DNA of 64,000 bases from positions 2,898,452-2,962,451 of the forward strand of contig CM063294.1 in NCBI GenBank assembly GCA_032173965.1. Reading direction: 5' to 3'. The notes under the pieces are model-generated. The model saw only the letters and a program-made list of their open reading frames with translations, did no database searches and was not told the origin of the DNA. Source of the stretch: Sitta carolinensis. Lineage: Eukaryota; Chordata; Aves; Passeriformes; Sittidae. The position numbers and the translations under genes are program-made. This document shows, in pieces, positions 10,721 to 23,700 of the stretch. Numbering within the stretch: position 1 is the stretch's first letter; every line of letters begins with the position of its first letter.

Positions 10721-13700
10721 GCTATGGAGGAAGCTCATCTCCCTGGAAACTTTGGCAGCCAGGCGTCTGCTTGCCAACCGAATTGGGTGTGCAGCAATGG
10801 AACCCCTGAAGGCGCCAGCGCCTCTCTGCACTTAACGTCTCAGCCCAGGGGGAGGTGGAGAGGTCTGCCAGCTGCCCAAAATTTTGGGGACAGAGTATTG
10901 AGCCTTCAAGGGTAGGCTAGAGATCAAAAGGAAGATGAATCACCGTGCCGCTCTTTCTCTGCTGAATGAGCGTGCTCCCAGAGCTTGGCTGCTGCAGCTT
11001 GGGGCTGGGGCGGTGTGCTGTAACGGCTGGGCTGAAGGGACAGTAAAAACTGCTCTTGTTGAATCCCCATGGTCCAGCTCCACCCTGGATAAGACCCTGA
11101 CCTCCAGACCCTGAGTCTGGAGGATGGAAAATAAAAGGTACCCCAGAAGATTGGTCTTAGAGGGGAGCACATGATTGTGCATCCTGAATGTTGTAGCCCA
11201 GGGAGGAGGTTCTTCTGCCCACAGCAACTCTCCCTGGCCTGGACAGTCCTTGAATTGTCTTTGTTGCAGTTGGTGGCCACAGTGGTTCTCTCTGGTCCCC
11301 CCCTGCCCCACAGCCATTGCCTGCAGCAGGACAGTGCCTTCCTTTCCCGTACTCCTGTCACTTACTCTTTACTGGCCCCTGGAGGGCAACTGAGTTCATC
11401 CTTGCAGGCTGTAGCATGTGTTCTGGTTTTGCAGCAGTAATGCTTCATCTTTGGTGACCTCCTGGAGCAGAGCTGGCTGCTGTCATCTATGGGCACAGCA
11501 TCTCTCTGGGATGGGACACGTGCCTGATGAGTGGGGATGTATCACACTTGTGACAGAGCACTCAGCTCCCACCCTGCTGCCCCCCTCTCCCTCCCTGTCC
11601 TGTCGTGAGGGAACTGTCCTTCACCCTCTTGATGAAGGTGAGAACTCTGGGAAAGCCTTCCCAATGGGCTCAGGCGCTGGAAATGAGCCTGTAGTATCTG
11701 CGGGGGAGAGCAGAGCCCCAGGGCTGATGGAAAGCAGATCTTGGATGTGATGGTTTTCTAGGGCAGGTCTAGATGGGCAGCGCTGTGCCTGATGGCTTGT
11801 GGAAAGGCTGAGGAGGATGGGAATGCTTTGCAGAGCCTGTGTAAGGACACACTGTACTACTTAGTGGCAGAGCTAGTCAGGTCCTGCCAATTTGGGGTCG
11901 GAAGGCAGGTATTTGCATTCATTATGATCAATCACCGCTCATCCACTTTCTGTAATGGCTCGGTAATGACGAAACGCTGCTCAGGAGCCTCTCGGTGGTC
12001 TCAGGGCAGGCAGATGGCTTGGCAGGAGTGTAGGGACTGGAATTAGGTCTCCTTTCTGGGCTGCCTCGAAGTTGGCAGCGATGCAGGAGCCCTGGCTGCT
12101 GCCCTGGCCGGAGCCTGTCCCCGGCAGACCCTGGCTCCTGCTCCCGCGGCTCGGGGAGGGCAGCCCTGCACAAGGCAAGGGGCGGTCAGCAGCAGGCACA
12201 GCCTCTGCCGCCAGCCTGTGCCAGTGGGATGTGGCCTTTCCCACCATGCAGAGGTGTGTGGGTGTGATCAGCAAACCACTCATTAGCCCTGGGAGTGTGA
12301 CAGGGACATGATCCATAGGTCAGGATGCCTTGCTTGGGGGTTGGATTTTCTGCAGGGGTCCATGGGGTGGTAGTGACAGCAAGGATAGGAATGAATGCTC
12401 CTGGCCCTTGTCTGGACCTGCTGCTCTGGGTGTCCCCCTCCCACCCCTCCAGTCTTCCTCAGCTGCCCTTCTGGTGTCTTGGTGCAGAGGAGAAAAGAAA
12501 TGTGGACCTGTTTGTCTGGGTCTCCCCATGGCTGCTCTCAGCCTTCAGCCAGGCTGCATGTGCTGGGAATCCAGCTGAAGTCCCCAGCATCCCTGGGAAG
12601 ATCCTCTGCCATGTGGGGTCTCAGCCACCTTCTCCCTGTATCTCTGCTGGGAGAAGGATCTATCTTCCCATCCTGGCTGCCAGGTTGGCTCAGCCCCAGC
12701 CCTGAGCTCCTTGAGGAGCTGCCTGCTGAGGCTGGTGGGATCTGGGGAACATCAGGCATTCCTCTCATGGGGTGATGGGACACTCACTGCCTGCCTGGGC
12801 TGGAATGAAGCAGAAATTTCTGTCCTTGGGGGACCTGGCATGGACAGCTTTGAGAAGAACTGGAGACCCTTTCTTCCAGCACTGGAGAGCCTGACTCTCA
12901 CAGATACATCCCAAAATATGCAGAGCTGAGGCAGCAAGAAGGAGCTGGAGGAATTTCCCTGCCAGGTTCTTCCTGCAGCTCCTGGCTTGTCTTGGCACTG
13001 TCCGTGTGCTCACAGGAGGGGCCCATTCCAACAGCCACACACTCAGCCCTGCCAATGGGCCAACCATCAAATGGATGAGTGTTCCATCAGCCAATGATGC
13101 CCTGACCTTGAGCATTCCCAGAAGATGCCTTGGGGTCAGTAAATGGGGCTGCAGCTGGGGAAGAGGTCTGGAGTACACCAGGATTTCTCTTCTATGGCAC
13201 TTTCTGCCTAGGTTGGTGATTTAAGCTGGCCTTCCTGGTGCGGGGATCACAAGAGGCTGGATGGCTGCTGGTTTGTAGGATGGCTGTCATTCTTTCTTGG
13301 ACATTCAGGCACAACAGCAACTGCAAGTTCTGGCAAATGCTGCAGAACCCACAGGCCAGATGATGGCCAAGTAGGATTACAGGGAAGGAGGGGAAAACCT
13401 AGCAGGGATCAGGTAATCTGGTATTTGGGAGGCTCAGATGCAGCTGAGATTCTGGAAAAGGCCTTGAGGGCTTTGAACATTGGGTAGGATATAACAGTAG
13501 ATGTAGGATGGTTTGGATGGGAATTAGGAATTTTTCTATACCTACAAGAACTGGGGTGATGATGCATGCAGCTGGCAGGGGGGTCACCCAAAGGTCCTTC
13601 TTGCACACAGAGACCCACTGCAGGGTACTGTGGGGGACTGAAAGGAAGGACTGGGGGGTCCCTGAGGCCATGCCTGCATGTGCAGCAGGGTTGGGGTGCA

Positions 13701-16700
13701 GCTGCTGATTCTGCAGCTCCCCAGGTGCCTCAATGCCAGAAGGGCTCGGCTGCACTGGGTGAGGCACAGCAGGTGCTGAGCTTAGCCCCAGGACAGGTGT
13801 GCTGTGATCACTAACTCCTCTGTGCAGCCTGATCTCCATCACCTGGACCGTGCTACAGAGAAGGAGCCTTGTGGCACATCCAGCCCATTCCAGCCTAGGG
13901 ATGTTCTGGGGGGGCTGCTCTCAGTGCAGGAGTGCTGGGCACACTCACTGCAGTCAGGGGTGTTTGTGTGGATTTGTGCTCTGGAGGGAAACAGAGCAGG
14001 CGAGGGGGCTGTGCTTGGAGACTTGGTTCAGGTCCCGTCTGTGCCACTGATCACAGGAAAGCTTCTCAGCATCCCCACGCTGTGATTCCCTGCCTGACAA
14101 GCAGGAGGGATGCTGCTTTGCACGCTCTTCTAGGGAGCAGGCAGAAACTGGTGTTGTGCTGGGTTCCCAACAGTGTGTCAGCACCAGAAATCACCAGAAA
14201 TGGAAACAAAACCCTCCCCTCCCTCCAGCGCCTGTCTGATGCACCCCAGCACAGTCCATCGCCCTGGGTGCAGGGCTGTCCCTCTGCCAGCTGCTCCTCG
14301 GTGGGGCTGCAGACCCTGCAGGGCTTCTCTATACAGCTGGGGGCATCTGAGTTGATGTTTGGGGTTGGAGGCCACCTGCCTTGTTTCTGAAAAGGATCTG
14401 CAAGAGACCTGCAAAGGATCAGCCAGCAGAATGTTGTCTCTCCTTGGGTGGCCACCTCGCTCCGAATGTTTCCCAGCCAAGCTCAGCTCCCAGCAGAGGT
14501 GTTAGATCCACAAGGACAGAAACTTGCGGTGCCCAGCCCTGCCTCCGATCTGCAGCAGCACACTCCATCTGTGTGGGGGAGCTGTGACGTGTGAGGAGAT
14601 GATTTCTGTCAGTCCATTCCTGGTGACATGCAGGCTTCTGGCATCCAGGCTGTTTTCCTGGTGCTCAGCACTAGCTGGGAGTACTGGCGGCAAGCATGGA
14701 TCCCCGAGGGCACTTGATGCTGTGTGATGGTGTGGAGAGAGGATTTCCCAAGCTGTTGGAGGGCTGAGCAGCTCTGTGGTGCTCGCTGTGATGAAGGATG
14801 CTCGGGTGAGGCAGGCGGAGCGGCTGCTCTGCTGCTGCCTGCGAACTTCTCTAGCTGCTGCACGGAGCTGAGAGATCAGGGCTGTGTTTTGTGGTTTGAA
14901 ATGACCCTAGAGCTGCCACCAGGACCCATTCCCCAGTCCCTTGGGATACCACGTGTCAGTAAGTGTCACTGGCAGGTGATCCAAACCCATCCAGGCTGGG
15001 GTTTTCTTCAGCAGGCTCTGCCCAGCGAGAGGACAGACACCAGCACTGTGTGCCCGTGCTGAGCCAGCGAATGCAGGAGCCCTCCTGCCTCGGACTGCAG
15101 ACCTCTCCTTCCTTCCCAGGCACTGCAGGCTGCAGAGCCTTCTGCTCCCTGTCATCAGGGCAGGGAGTGCAGAGCTGTCCCACCAGGCCAGCACAGGTGC
15201 AGGAAGCGCAGGGAATCCTGCCTGCAGTGTGGTACACCTGTAGAGAAAACAGTGGAATTTGCCAAGAACACACATGATGTCACTGTAACCAGACAGGTAA
15301 CAGGGAATAAAACTCCTTCCTCTTGCAGGAAGAAGGCTCCAGATCCTTCTTTGAGCAAGGAGGGGAAATGCCTTCCCGTGGTGAAGTTTGACACTGATGG
15401 CTGATGGACAATGAGACCAGCAAACATGATATTTAGATGTTAAAGCATCCAGGAGAGGAGTTGGTAACTCCCAAACAATAAATACATGAAAAAGGTTCTG
15501 GCTTCAGAAGGGCAGATGGGCACACTGGAAGGTGCACTGGGAAGCTGTGACTGTTTGAAACCTTCCTACTGGGGTAATGGCTGTGGTTTTCCCTCACTGG
15601 CTGATGCTGACAGTTGCCTGTTGTCCATGCTGGATGTTGGCTGGCTGCACGGGCTGCAGCTTTGCTGCTGCCAGCAGGAGCTCCTGGGGCTGGAGGTGGC
15701 TTCTCAGGCCATGGTTTCAGCTCTGAGCTGGGGAGAGGGGTCTTGTGCTCTCCTCTGCTCTGTGTGACAGGGAGGCGTGTGCTGCGTGTGCTCTGGTGTA
15801 GGAGGGCACCTCTGAGAGAGGAGCCCCTGCCCCTGCACAGACACCTGCAGGCCTTGTGTCTGGGAAGAGGGATGCTGAGGCCTTGTGGGCAGAGCTGTTC
15901 TCCAGCTGGGATGCTTCCTGATGTTGCACAAGGTTTACTGAAAGCCTCCTGTGAACCTGCTGGGAGGGGGTGCATTGAGGAGCTCCTTTTCCCATAATCT
16001 CTTCTGTAATTCAGTGCCTTTTCCCATCATTCAGCCTTCAGGGAATTTTCCACCCCTCAGGCTGTGTCCTGGAGCCAGGAGAGCAGTACTAGCCCCTTCC
16101 TCCCCTGGGCAGGCAATCCAGTCCCTGGGGATTCCCTTCCCGGGCTGGTGGGGTGTCAAACGAGACCCAGCCTGGAGCCCAGCACAGCTGAGCCCTGCCA
16201 AGGCTCTGGCTCCGGCCCCAGGAGGCTGCAGAGCCCAAGGTGCTCCACTCCAGGGTTCAGTGGCTCAGCCCAGGGGCCTTTCCAGAGATCCCAGCAGAGA
16301 TCCCAGAGCAGTAGTTCAGCTGCTGCCTGTGTCTCCTGTGGGCTGAGGCTGTGAGGAGCAGGGTCAGTGATGTGCCAGCTCTCTGCCTGCTGTCACCAGA
16401 GGCACAGCCTGGTGCCCTGGCCCAGCTCCAGGCATGGCACTCCTGCAGCCAGGCTGCAGCAGGGACCAGTGTCAGGGGCTGGGAGGAGCACACACTGGGC
16501 ATCTCCTGCTAAAAGCTAAGTTGTGCCAGGAGTGTGGTGTTCCCAGCAGAGTTACCAGATCAGTGTGGAACCTGGGGAGGACACATCCGTGTCCCTGGGG
16601 CAGAAACCTGTCCAGAGTGGCTTGGATGTTTGGAAGTGTTTTCTGTAGCAGACACACACCTTCCAGCAAGTGAGGCTGGAAACAGGATTTTATCTGGAGC

Positions 16701-17221
16701 AGTTTCATGCTGGGTTGAACTCATCTTCTGTTGGAGAGTGGGGGAACAGCAGAAAGGGGGAGGGTCATTTGGCTGCTGCAGAAGGGGAACCCTCCTCCTT
16801 GAATTCTTATTTTCATGGATGATATTCTTCAAAATAATGGGTTTTTTCCTCCTCTCTGTAAGGGATGACACGGGAAACCCTTCTGCAAGGAAGTAAATTC
16901 TGCCTGTCACGGTGGCTTTCATTTGGCAGTGTTGAATTTCCTTCCATGCTGCTGTTGTCTTTCTCTTTTCCCCCTTCTCTCCCGCCCACACACACTCTTT
17001 TCCATGGTACATCCTCAGCTTTCAGAATGATAATTGCAGTTGAGTGAAGAAAACCCTAACATGTTTTGAAGGATGGCTTCAGTGCCTTTTTCTGCAGTGC
17101 TCTCGGAGTCTGCACCCTGCTTAAAAATGTGAAGGTGTTTCAATGACCTTTTTTTCCATTTGGACCTATTTTTTGAGGATATTTCTGGCAAGTTCCTGGA
17201 AAGCTCCTTCTTTCCTTTTCC
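10721..17221. other. Intronic, mostly featureless
   Basis: No gene or clear mobile element seen. One candidate regulatory block (11900-12010) is listed separately. Long open frames on either strand lack recognisable protein features. Confidence 0.4.
11900..12010. promoter_or_regulatory. Candidate conserved non-coding element
   Basis: The block contains ATTTGCATTCATTATGATCAATC, with an octamer-like ATTTGCAT and a TGATCAATCA homeodomain/PBX-like site, followed by CpG-retaining CTCGGTAATGACGAAACGC. Retained CpGs among AT-rich factor sites suggest constraint. This is based on appearance only. Confidence 0.3.
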
Positions 17222-17605
17222 AAAAGCAGCTGAGTGAGCTGTGGGGGCTCAGCCAGGAGAAAAGGAGGCTCAGGGAGGACCTTGCTCTGCAAATCCCTGA
17301 CAGGAGGGTGGAGCTGGGGGGTGGGTGGGTTTGGTCTCTTCTCCCAGGTAACAAATGTCCTCAAGTTGTGCCATGGGAGGTTTAAATTAGATATTGAGGA
17401 AAATTTCTTCACTGAAAGTATAGTCAGGCATTGAAACAGGCTGGTCAGGACAGTGGTGGAGTCATCATCCTTGGAAACATTTAAAAAATGTGTAGGTGTG
17501 GCCCCTGGGGACACGGGTTAGTGGTGAACACAGTGGTGTTGGGTTAAGGGTTGAACTCGATGATCTTAGAGCTCTTTTCCAACCTTAGCAATCCTGTGAT
17601 TGTAC
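17222..17605 (+). mobile_element. CR1 LINE 3' fragment (about 380 bp)
   Basis: CR1 landmarks in order: GAGAAAAGGAGGCTCAGGG, CTCAAGTTGTGCCATGGGAGG, TTAGATATTGAGGAAAATTTC, a GAAACATTTAAAAAATGTG segment, GTTGAACTCGATGATCTTAG and TTTTCCAACCTTAGCAATCC with a CTGTGATTGTA tail. It is the best-preserved CR1 3' UTR of this type in the window, and its intact tail end marks the insertion's 3' boundary near 17605. Confidence 0.93.
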
Positions 17606-20600
17606 TCATGGTGGGACTGTGAGCACAGTGATGCTTCCACCCAAGCACCATGTCTGGGGACAAGCAGGAGGAGTCCAGCAGCCCTGCCTGGGGCTCCTGG
17701 CCCAGCCTAAGGACCAAGGTTTGTGCACAGGGGCTGCCCCTGCTGACCACTACTGCCAGCCTGTGAGCTGTTTCCCCAGATGTGCCTTTGGCCCAAGCCC
17801 TGGGCCATGGGTTGGTGTGCCCCACGCTGTGCTGTGGCCAAAGTAGCCCTTCCCAGCCCAACACCCTGGGTGTGCTCTGGAGAGCTGCCAGGCCAGCAAA
17901 CCCACGCTGGCCACAGCCATCCTGCACTCAGCTGCAGAGTCTGGCTTGGCAAAAGGGGCAGGATGGATCGGAGAGGAGCTGGGGAGGGGGAGGTGGGAGG
18001 GGAGAGGCCGTGCCAGGCAGGTTGCTGTGGTGTCTCAGCACCTGAGGGCTGCCCTCCCCCTGCCACTGACCCTTCTGCCTCGGCTGGTGCAGTGTGAGCT
18101 TCCTGGGGCTGCTGCTTTGGCTTTACATCCCTCTCAGTGGAGATCAGAGTCCTTGGAGAAGCCTTCCGAGTCTCATCAGTGTCACTCTCCTGGTAGCTGA
18201 GACAGCTCTGTGCTTCGGGGTGAGACGAACTCAAAGGAAAAATACCCTGGGGCAACCCGGGGAACAGAAGCCACCATCAGCTGGAGCTGTATGGTGTCGG
18301 GTGACCTTTTTTCTCCCTTGAGCAGTCTTGCTCCGAGGGAAGTGGAGGACCCTTGATGCTGAGCTGCTGCACTGAGACACCCAGCAGCGTGTTCTGTGTG
18401 TCAGGAGCTGCCTGCAGCGTGCGCGGGTGTTTATGGCAGGGAAATGAGGCAGCTTTGCCACAACCTGTTCCCAAACCTTTTCTAGTTCCACCTGGCTGCT
18501 TACCCAGCCGGCAGAGGCAAGGGAACCGTGCCTCCTGCCCGTGGATGCGGGGATATTTCCCTCCCCTCCCCCTGCAATCAGATGCTTGCAGAGCAGAGCT
18601 CGCACTCCAGCAGCCGTGGGTGTCTATAAAAAGCCTCCCTGGGGTTGCGATTGGGTGGGTTGGCTGTGCCACGTGGTCCCTCGTAAGGCCTGTGTTGCTG
18701 AGCAAGTGGCATTCCACTTATTTTTGGCATTAATAGTCTTTAGTTAATACATAAATTCAGCTTAAATTCTGGATGGAAAATAAATCCCAAGTGGAGGCTC
18801 TGCTAATAAGACGACAGACGCTTCGGGGAGCCTGGGACGCCTGTCAGGACCCGGGAGCAGCAGCAGGCACAGGCACGAGGTGCTGGGAAGTTACCACGAG
18901 TTGTCCACTGAATTACAGAAGGATTAGGCAGGTGGCTGAGGTGAGCTCTAGCTTTAACTGCTGGAGCTGAACTCATTACAGCAAATGCCCCGGTGAGATC
19001 CTCACTCCCACCTGGCATGTGGAGGGAAGGGAGTCAAAGCCTCAGGTTCTGACCACTGCAGAATGCCCTTGTCTCCAGCAGTCTCCTGACAGGCAGACCT
19101 AGCCTGAGGTCCTCTGCTCTGCTTCACCCTTGCTGACCCCCTGGCAGTTCTCTCAGGCTTCCCCACATCCTGGTGCATCCCAGGGGACCTTCACCCCAGG
19201 CCTGGGTGTGTTGAGGGCTGCATCCCAGTGGCTGTGTCCTTCCAGAGTCAGACATCCCTGTGAGGACCTGGCAGGGGAAACCATGGCCAAGCTGTGCAGA
19301 GGGTGGGACCTCAGAGCTCTGACCTTGGGCTTTGCCCCATGGCTTGGTGCTGTCACCTGAAGGAGGTCCAGGCTGTGCCAGGGTTTTGTGGCATTGTGCT
19401 CCCCAGGGCTGTGCCACGGGGCTCTGCAAGTGTGGCAGAATGGAGGGTCCCAGGCCTGAATTCACCATGCCCATGATGGGTTTAAGGGTCGAGGTTGGAG
19501 CTGACTGGTGCCCCTGCCCTGGCAGGCCCTGCTCAGCAGCACCAGTACTGGGTGCCCAGTGCTGCCCACCACACCTGCTCAGGGGGCTGCTGATGGCTCT
19601 GCAGCCCAGCAGGGCAACAAACCCCTCCTCATGTCCTTCACATGACCATGCTGGAGCTCTTTTGTGCCTGTGTGCCAGACTGACAGGCCAAGAGGGATGT
19701 GCTCACTCCCGTCTCCAGCTGCCTCCTGAGCTCCTCCCCACTTTTATCTGACTGCTGTGAGATGAAATCCAGAATACGTTGGAAGCTTTTTGAGAAATGC
19801 CCTTGTGAAGAAGCAGCTTTCCAGGAACCTTTCCAGGGGGTGCTGCACTGCCAGCCTGTCCCACTCCAGCCCTTCCCTGCCCTGTCCCTCCCCTCAGAGT
19901 TGGGGTGCAGGGTGTATGCCACTCTTGAGGGGAGGTGCCCAGGTGACATGGCCACAAACCCCATGGCTCAGGGGTGGCTTGACAGCTTCTGACGGGGTCC
20001 TCATTGTGTTTTCATGAATTTCAGCTCTTACCAGAGCTGAAAAGGGAGGCTATCCAGGATTTAGATGAGCACCAGTTCATCCCAGTTTCTCCTGCCTCAC
20101 CTTGTGCATGACATGCTCAACACTTTAACCCCTTGCAAGGAAGCAAAGAATGTAAAATTTTCAAGCCTCAGATCTGTGGACCTTCGGGTTTCAGTTGCAG
20201 CCAGGACTGATGTTTCAGCAGGAGCTTCGTAAAGTGGGGAGAGTCTGAGGGAATTCCTTTCCCCATGTTCCTTCCTGTGGATTTCCATCTCACCCTGCTT
20301 CTTTCATCTGCAGTTTCCACTTGAAGGAGTGACAAGAGAAATCTCATTTGTTTCATTTTTGTGGACAAGGGTTTGCAGTCACGTTGTTTTCCCATCTTTT
20401 TGGTGCAGGGGAGGTGGGGCTCGTTTCAAAGCCTGTGGGAAAGCCCTGGCTGGTCGGACTGGAGGTTACCCCTGATTCACAACACGAGGGGGTGAAGTCC
20501 CAGCTACAGCCTCTGGGCAAGGTGTAACAAGCCCAGAGGGAGGCTCAGTGCAGAGCTGTAGGTGGATGCAGCTATTCCTCTCCTCTCTTCCCCCACATCT

Positions 20601-20721
20601 GTGTTCCCATCTGGGACCTGCCTTGGGGACGCATCACGCTGCAGTGGAAGCTGCAGCATGAGATGATGCGGGGGCGGCCCTGGGATGCTCCTCTCTTGGA
20701 GCAGGGGCCTCAGGGAAGTAC
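17606..20721. other. Intronic, no gene seen
   Basis: Nothing recognised apart from an AT-rich block at about 18705-18800 with TAATA and TTAATAC motifs, followed by CpG-containing GACGACAGACGCTTCG. This could be a regulatory element by composition. Confidence 0.4.
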
Positions 20722-20747
20722 GTGTGTGTGTGTGTGTGTGTGTGTGT
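20722..20747 (+). repeat. (GT)13 microsatellite
   Basis: Thirteen GT units, followed by a CCCTGTGTTTGTG transition. Probably length-polymorphic. Confidence 0.95.
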
Positions 20748-23700
20748 CCCTGTGTTTGTGCCAGAGGCTTCCTTTGGAGCCAGAAATGATCAATGCTGGA
20801 GGCTGGGGGGGTGGGAGGGAGGAATCCCAGCATCTTCCAAGCCGGTAGCCAGCAAATAGACTCTTGGGATTGGCCGTTGCTAGGCAGAGGGCTGGCCAAT
20901 GAGTGCAGAGTGGTCCAGGCACGGCCGGGACATCCTGGCTGGGACTGGTGCCTGTGTCCCGAGAGGACAAACCGTGGCAAGGGACAGCAGTGCACAGGAT
21001 GGAGCATTTGGCATGCAGAGTGAGTCTGGGCTGAGCAGAGCTGTGGGGTTTTGTGCCTTGGTTTCTTGTCCCTCAGCTGCTCTCCTCCCTGCTGCCCTTC
21101 TGGCTGCTTTTATTCCAAATCCCTCCATCACTACCCTGTGTATCCCGAGCCCTTGGGATGGTGAGTGTCCTCTCTGCCCCTCTGTTCTGACAGTGAGATG
21201 GTTGTCACCTGGAAAACCCAGTAACAGCTCTCTCAGGAAAGCAGCACTGAACAAGGCAGAATAGAGAGAGTATCTAGTGAGAAAATAAAACATCTCTTCA
21301 GATGCTGGGCATCCACATTTGTGCAGCATCAGACAGACTCTGGGCAGATTTCTCCCATGTCTCAGAGCAGATTCAAGACAGGGAGGGAAGCTCTCCCTTT
21401 TGGTCATTCATTATATATTTCCTTAGAAAACAACTCTCAAGGATGTTCTCACAAGGACTCCTTGCTGCACTGTAAAAAACAGGCAAGGCCACACAGGTGG
21501 TACAACTGCTGTGCTTGACTGGGAGCTGCCATGGGCTGCAACATCCTGCTGAGCTTTCCCCATGGGCAAGGGACATGTGTGGCACAGCCACAGAGTGCTC
21601 AGTGTGTCCAGCACAGCCCAGCACAGCCTGGGCATGGGTGTACTCAGCTCGTGGGTGCATCCTAACTCCTCAAGGCACAGTGGTCTCCTGCTCAGGATCA
21701 ATACACTCCAGTGGCTGAAGCACTCCTGAAATGTGGGATGCCTTCTGACAAATGCTGGAGAGGAACCTTGGACATGGGCGTGGAGTGACAGGACAAAGGG
21801 GAATGGTGATTGGGATGGGGCAGAAGACAAGCAAAGGATGGGAAAACAGCTAATTTTGGGAGAGAGCAGCCTCTGTGGCAGTCCCACTCCCAGCCTGTGA
21901 TGGGTTTGGATTAGCTGTGGAATCAGGGCAGGGGATGTGGGGAGCTGCCTGTGCACAGGCAGGGCCAGCCAGTCCTGCTCTGCTCTGTCACTGTCCCTGC
22001 TCCGTGGGGCTGCACTAATCCCCGCCAGGAAAAGCAGGGAGGGAGCCACGCTTTGATGGAGACAAGGAACGGTTTAGAGGGAATTAGAAGGGATTTATGT
22101 TGGTGGAAGAAAACACAGTGAGTGTGGCTGGCCTGGCCTGGGTCAGGGCACTGGGCTGTGCAGGGGGCTGGCTGTGCAAGCAGGCCCTGAGGAGTTGCTG
22201 TGATGGCAGGGGCCTGCTCACCAGAGTTTTCCTTAAAGCCACGGTTCCCAGAGATGTGCAACTGCATGGGAATCTTGATTATCTTGTAGAAGTTTTGTAG
22301 TGACTGGAACAAGCCTGGGAGAATGAAAAAGCAAAGCTCATCCCATCTGGAGATGAGTGGAAATGTCCCAGCATTTATTTAGTATTTTTTCTGTGTGTTT
22401 GTAATTCAGCTTTAAGTTGTCCATCTCTCAGTTCTGCACTGTTTTGAGCCAGCTACAAGAAGAATCCAAAGATGTCTCTTTGCAGGTCTCACTGAAGGTT
22501 TCTCCCAGTTAAAGCTTAGACAGACCATGGAATAGTTGCTTTGGGTACCATTGGCTGCTGTCCCAAGGCTCTCCCATGCAGCATTGTCCCTCCTGGCTGG
22601 CAGCTGGCTCTGCTGCATGTGCTGAGGCAGGTTGTGGGATGGACAGGCTGCAATCCACCGTCCTGGGAGCCTCCAGGGGCTCACAGACATCATCTGTTCC
22701 TCTTGACTTGCGTGGACAGGAGGAAGAGGTGGTGCTGATCCCAACCACTCTGCTTGTTAATGGTTATGGAAAACATCCTGCTGGCCTGGCAGGTCCTGGC
22801 TGTGCTCCCCAGCTGTGTCTCTGCACCAGCAGCTGGGCTGAGTTGTTGGAGCAGATTCCTCCACAGCTCCGAGAATGCCAGGACGTGGCAGTGTCTGGAA
22901 AAACACAGGCAGGCATCTCAGAGGGATGCAGGGCTGGGTGGGTGGGTGGGAGGCTGACACCAGCACCTCAGCTGCCCTGGCCTGCTGCAGAGACCACTGT
23001 CACTGCCAGGGAGAGAAATGCCAGCCTGTCAGGGAGAGGTGTCTGAGCTCCCCGTGGGGTCTGGCAGGACCTGCTCACTCAGAAATCACAGGCATTGTTG
23101 GTCCCGGCAGGGATTTGGGATGCAGCTGGGCTGGTCTCTGGGCTTGCCCCCAGCTTTGTGGTGCAGGGGCAGCCTGGGGGTGTCCTGTGTCCCAGCTGCT
23201 GGGCAGTGCTGCACTGCATAGTTTTCCTCATTCACTGTAAGGGATGGAGAGGGGAAGGGCAAGGACCTGCCCTCAGGGGCAAAATCTGCTGTCCCCAGGG
23301 GGGGTCTGTGGTGAAAGCTCTGCAAAGGTGCTTGGAGGTGGCCCTGTGCTCGGCTCTGAGCACAGGGAATGTCCCTGCTCTGCTTCCTGCTGCTCTTCAG
23401 GCAGCATCTTTGGGAAGAGATGGCAGGACAGGAAGGAAGAGAATAAGAGACAGCACACGTGAGGAAGCAGCAGAGAGGCGGGCAGGAGAGCTGGAGGAGA
23501 TGTGGTGGGGGAAGACACGGGAACCCAATGATTACTTTGGTCATGAAAACTGTTTCTCCTGATTCTGCAGAAGGGTCAGCCAGGCAGCTGGAATCTCGTT
23601 GTGGCTCTGCTCAAGGTCATGAAGCCAAGACTCCTCACGAGGAAATGCAGTCCTGGGATGCTGCTGGGGCATAATATTTGGCTGAGCCCAATGCAGAGGG

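Noticed and set aside
21783..21810. Short GTGACAGGACAAAGGGGAAT match to CR1
   Set aside because: Only about 25 bp resembles CR1 and the flanks do not, so it is too short to call.
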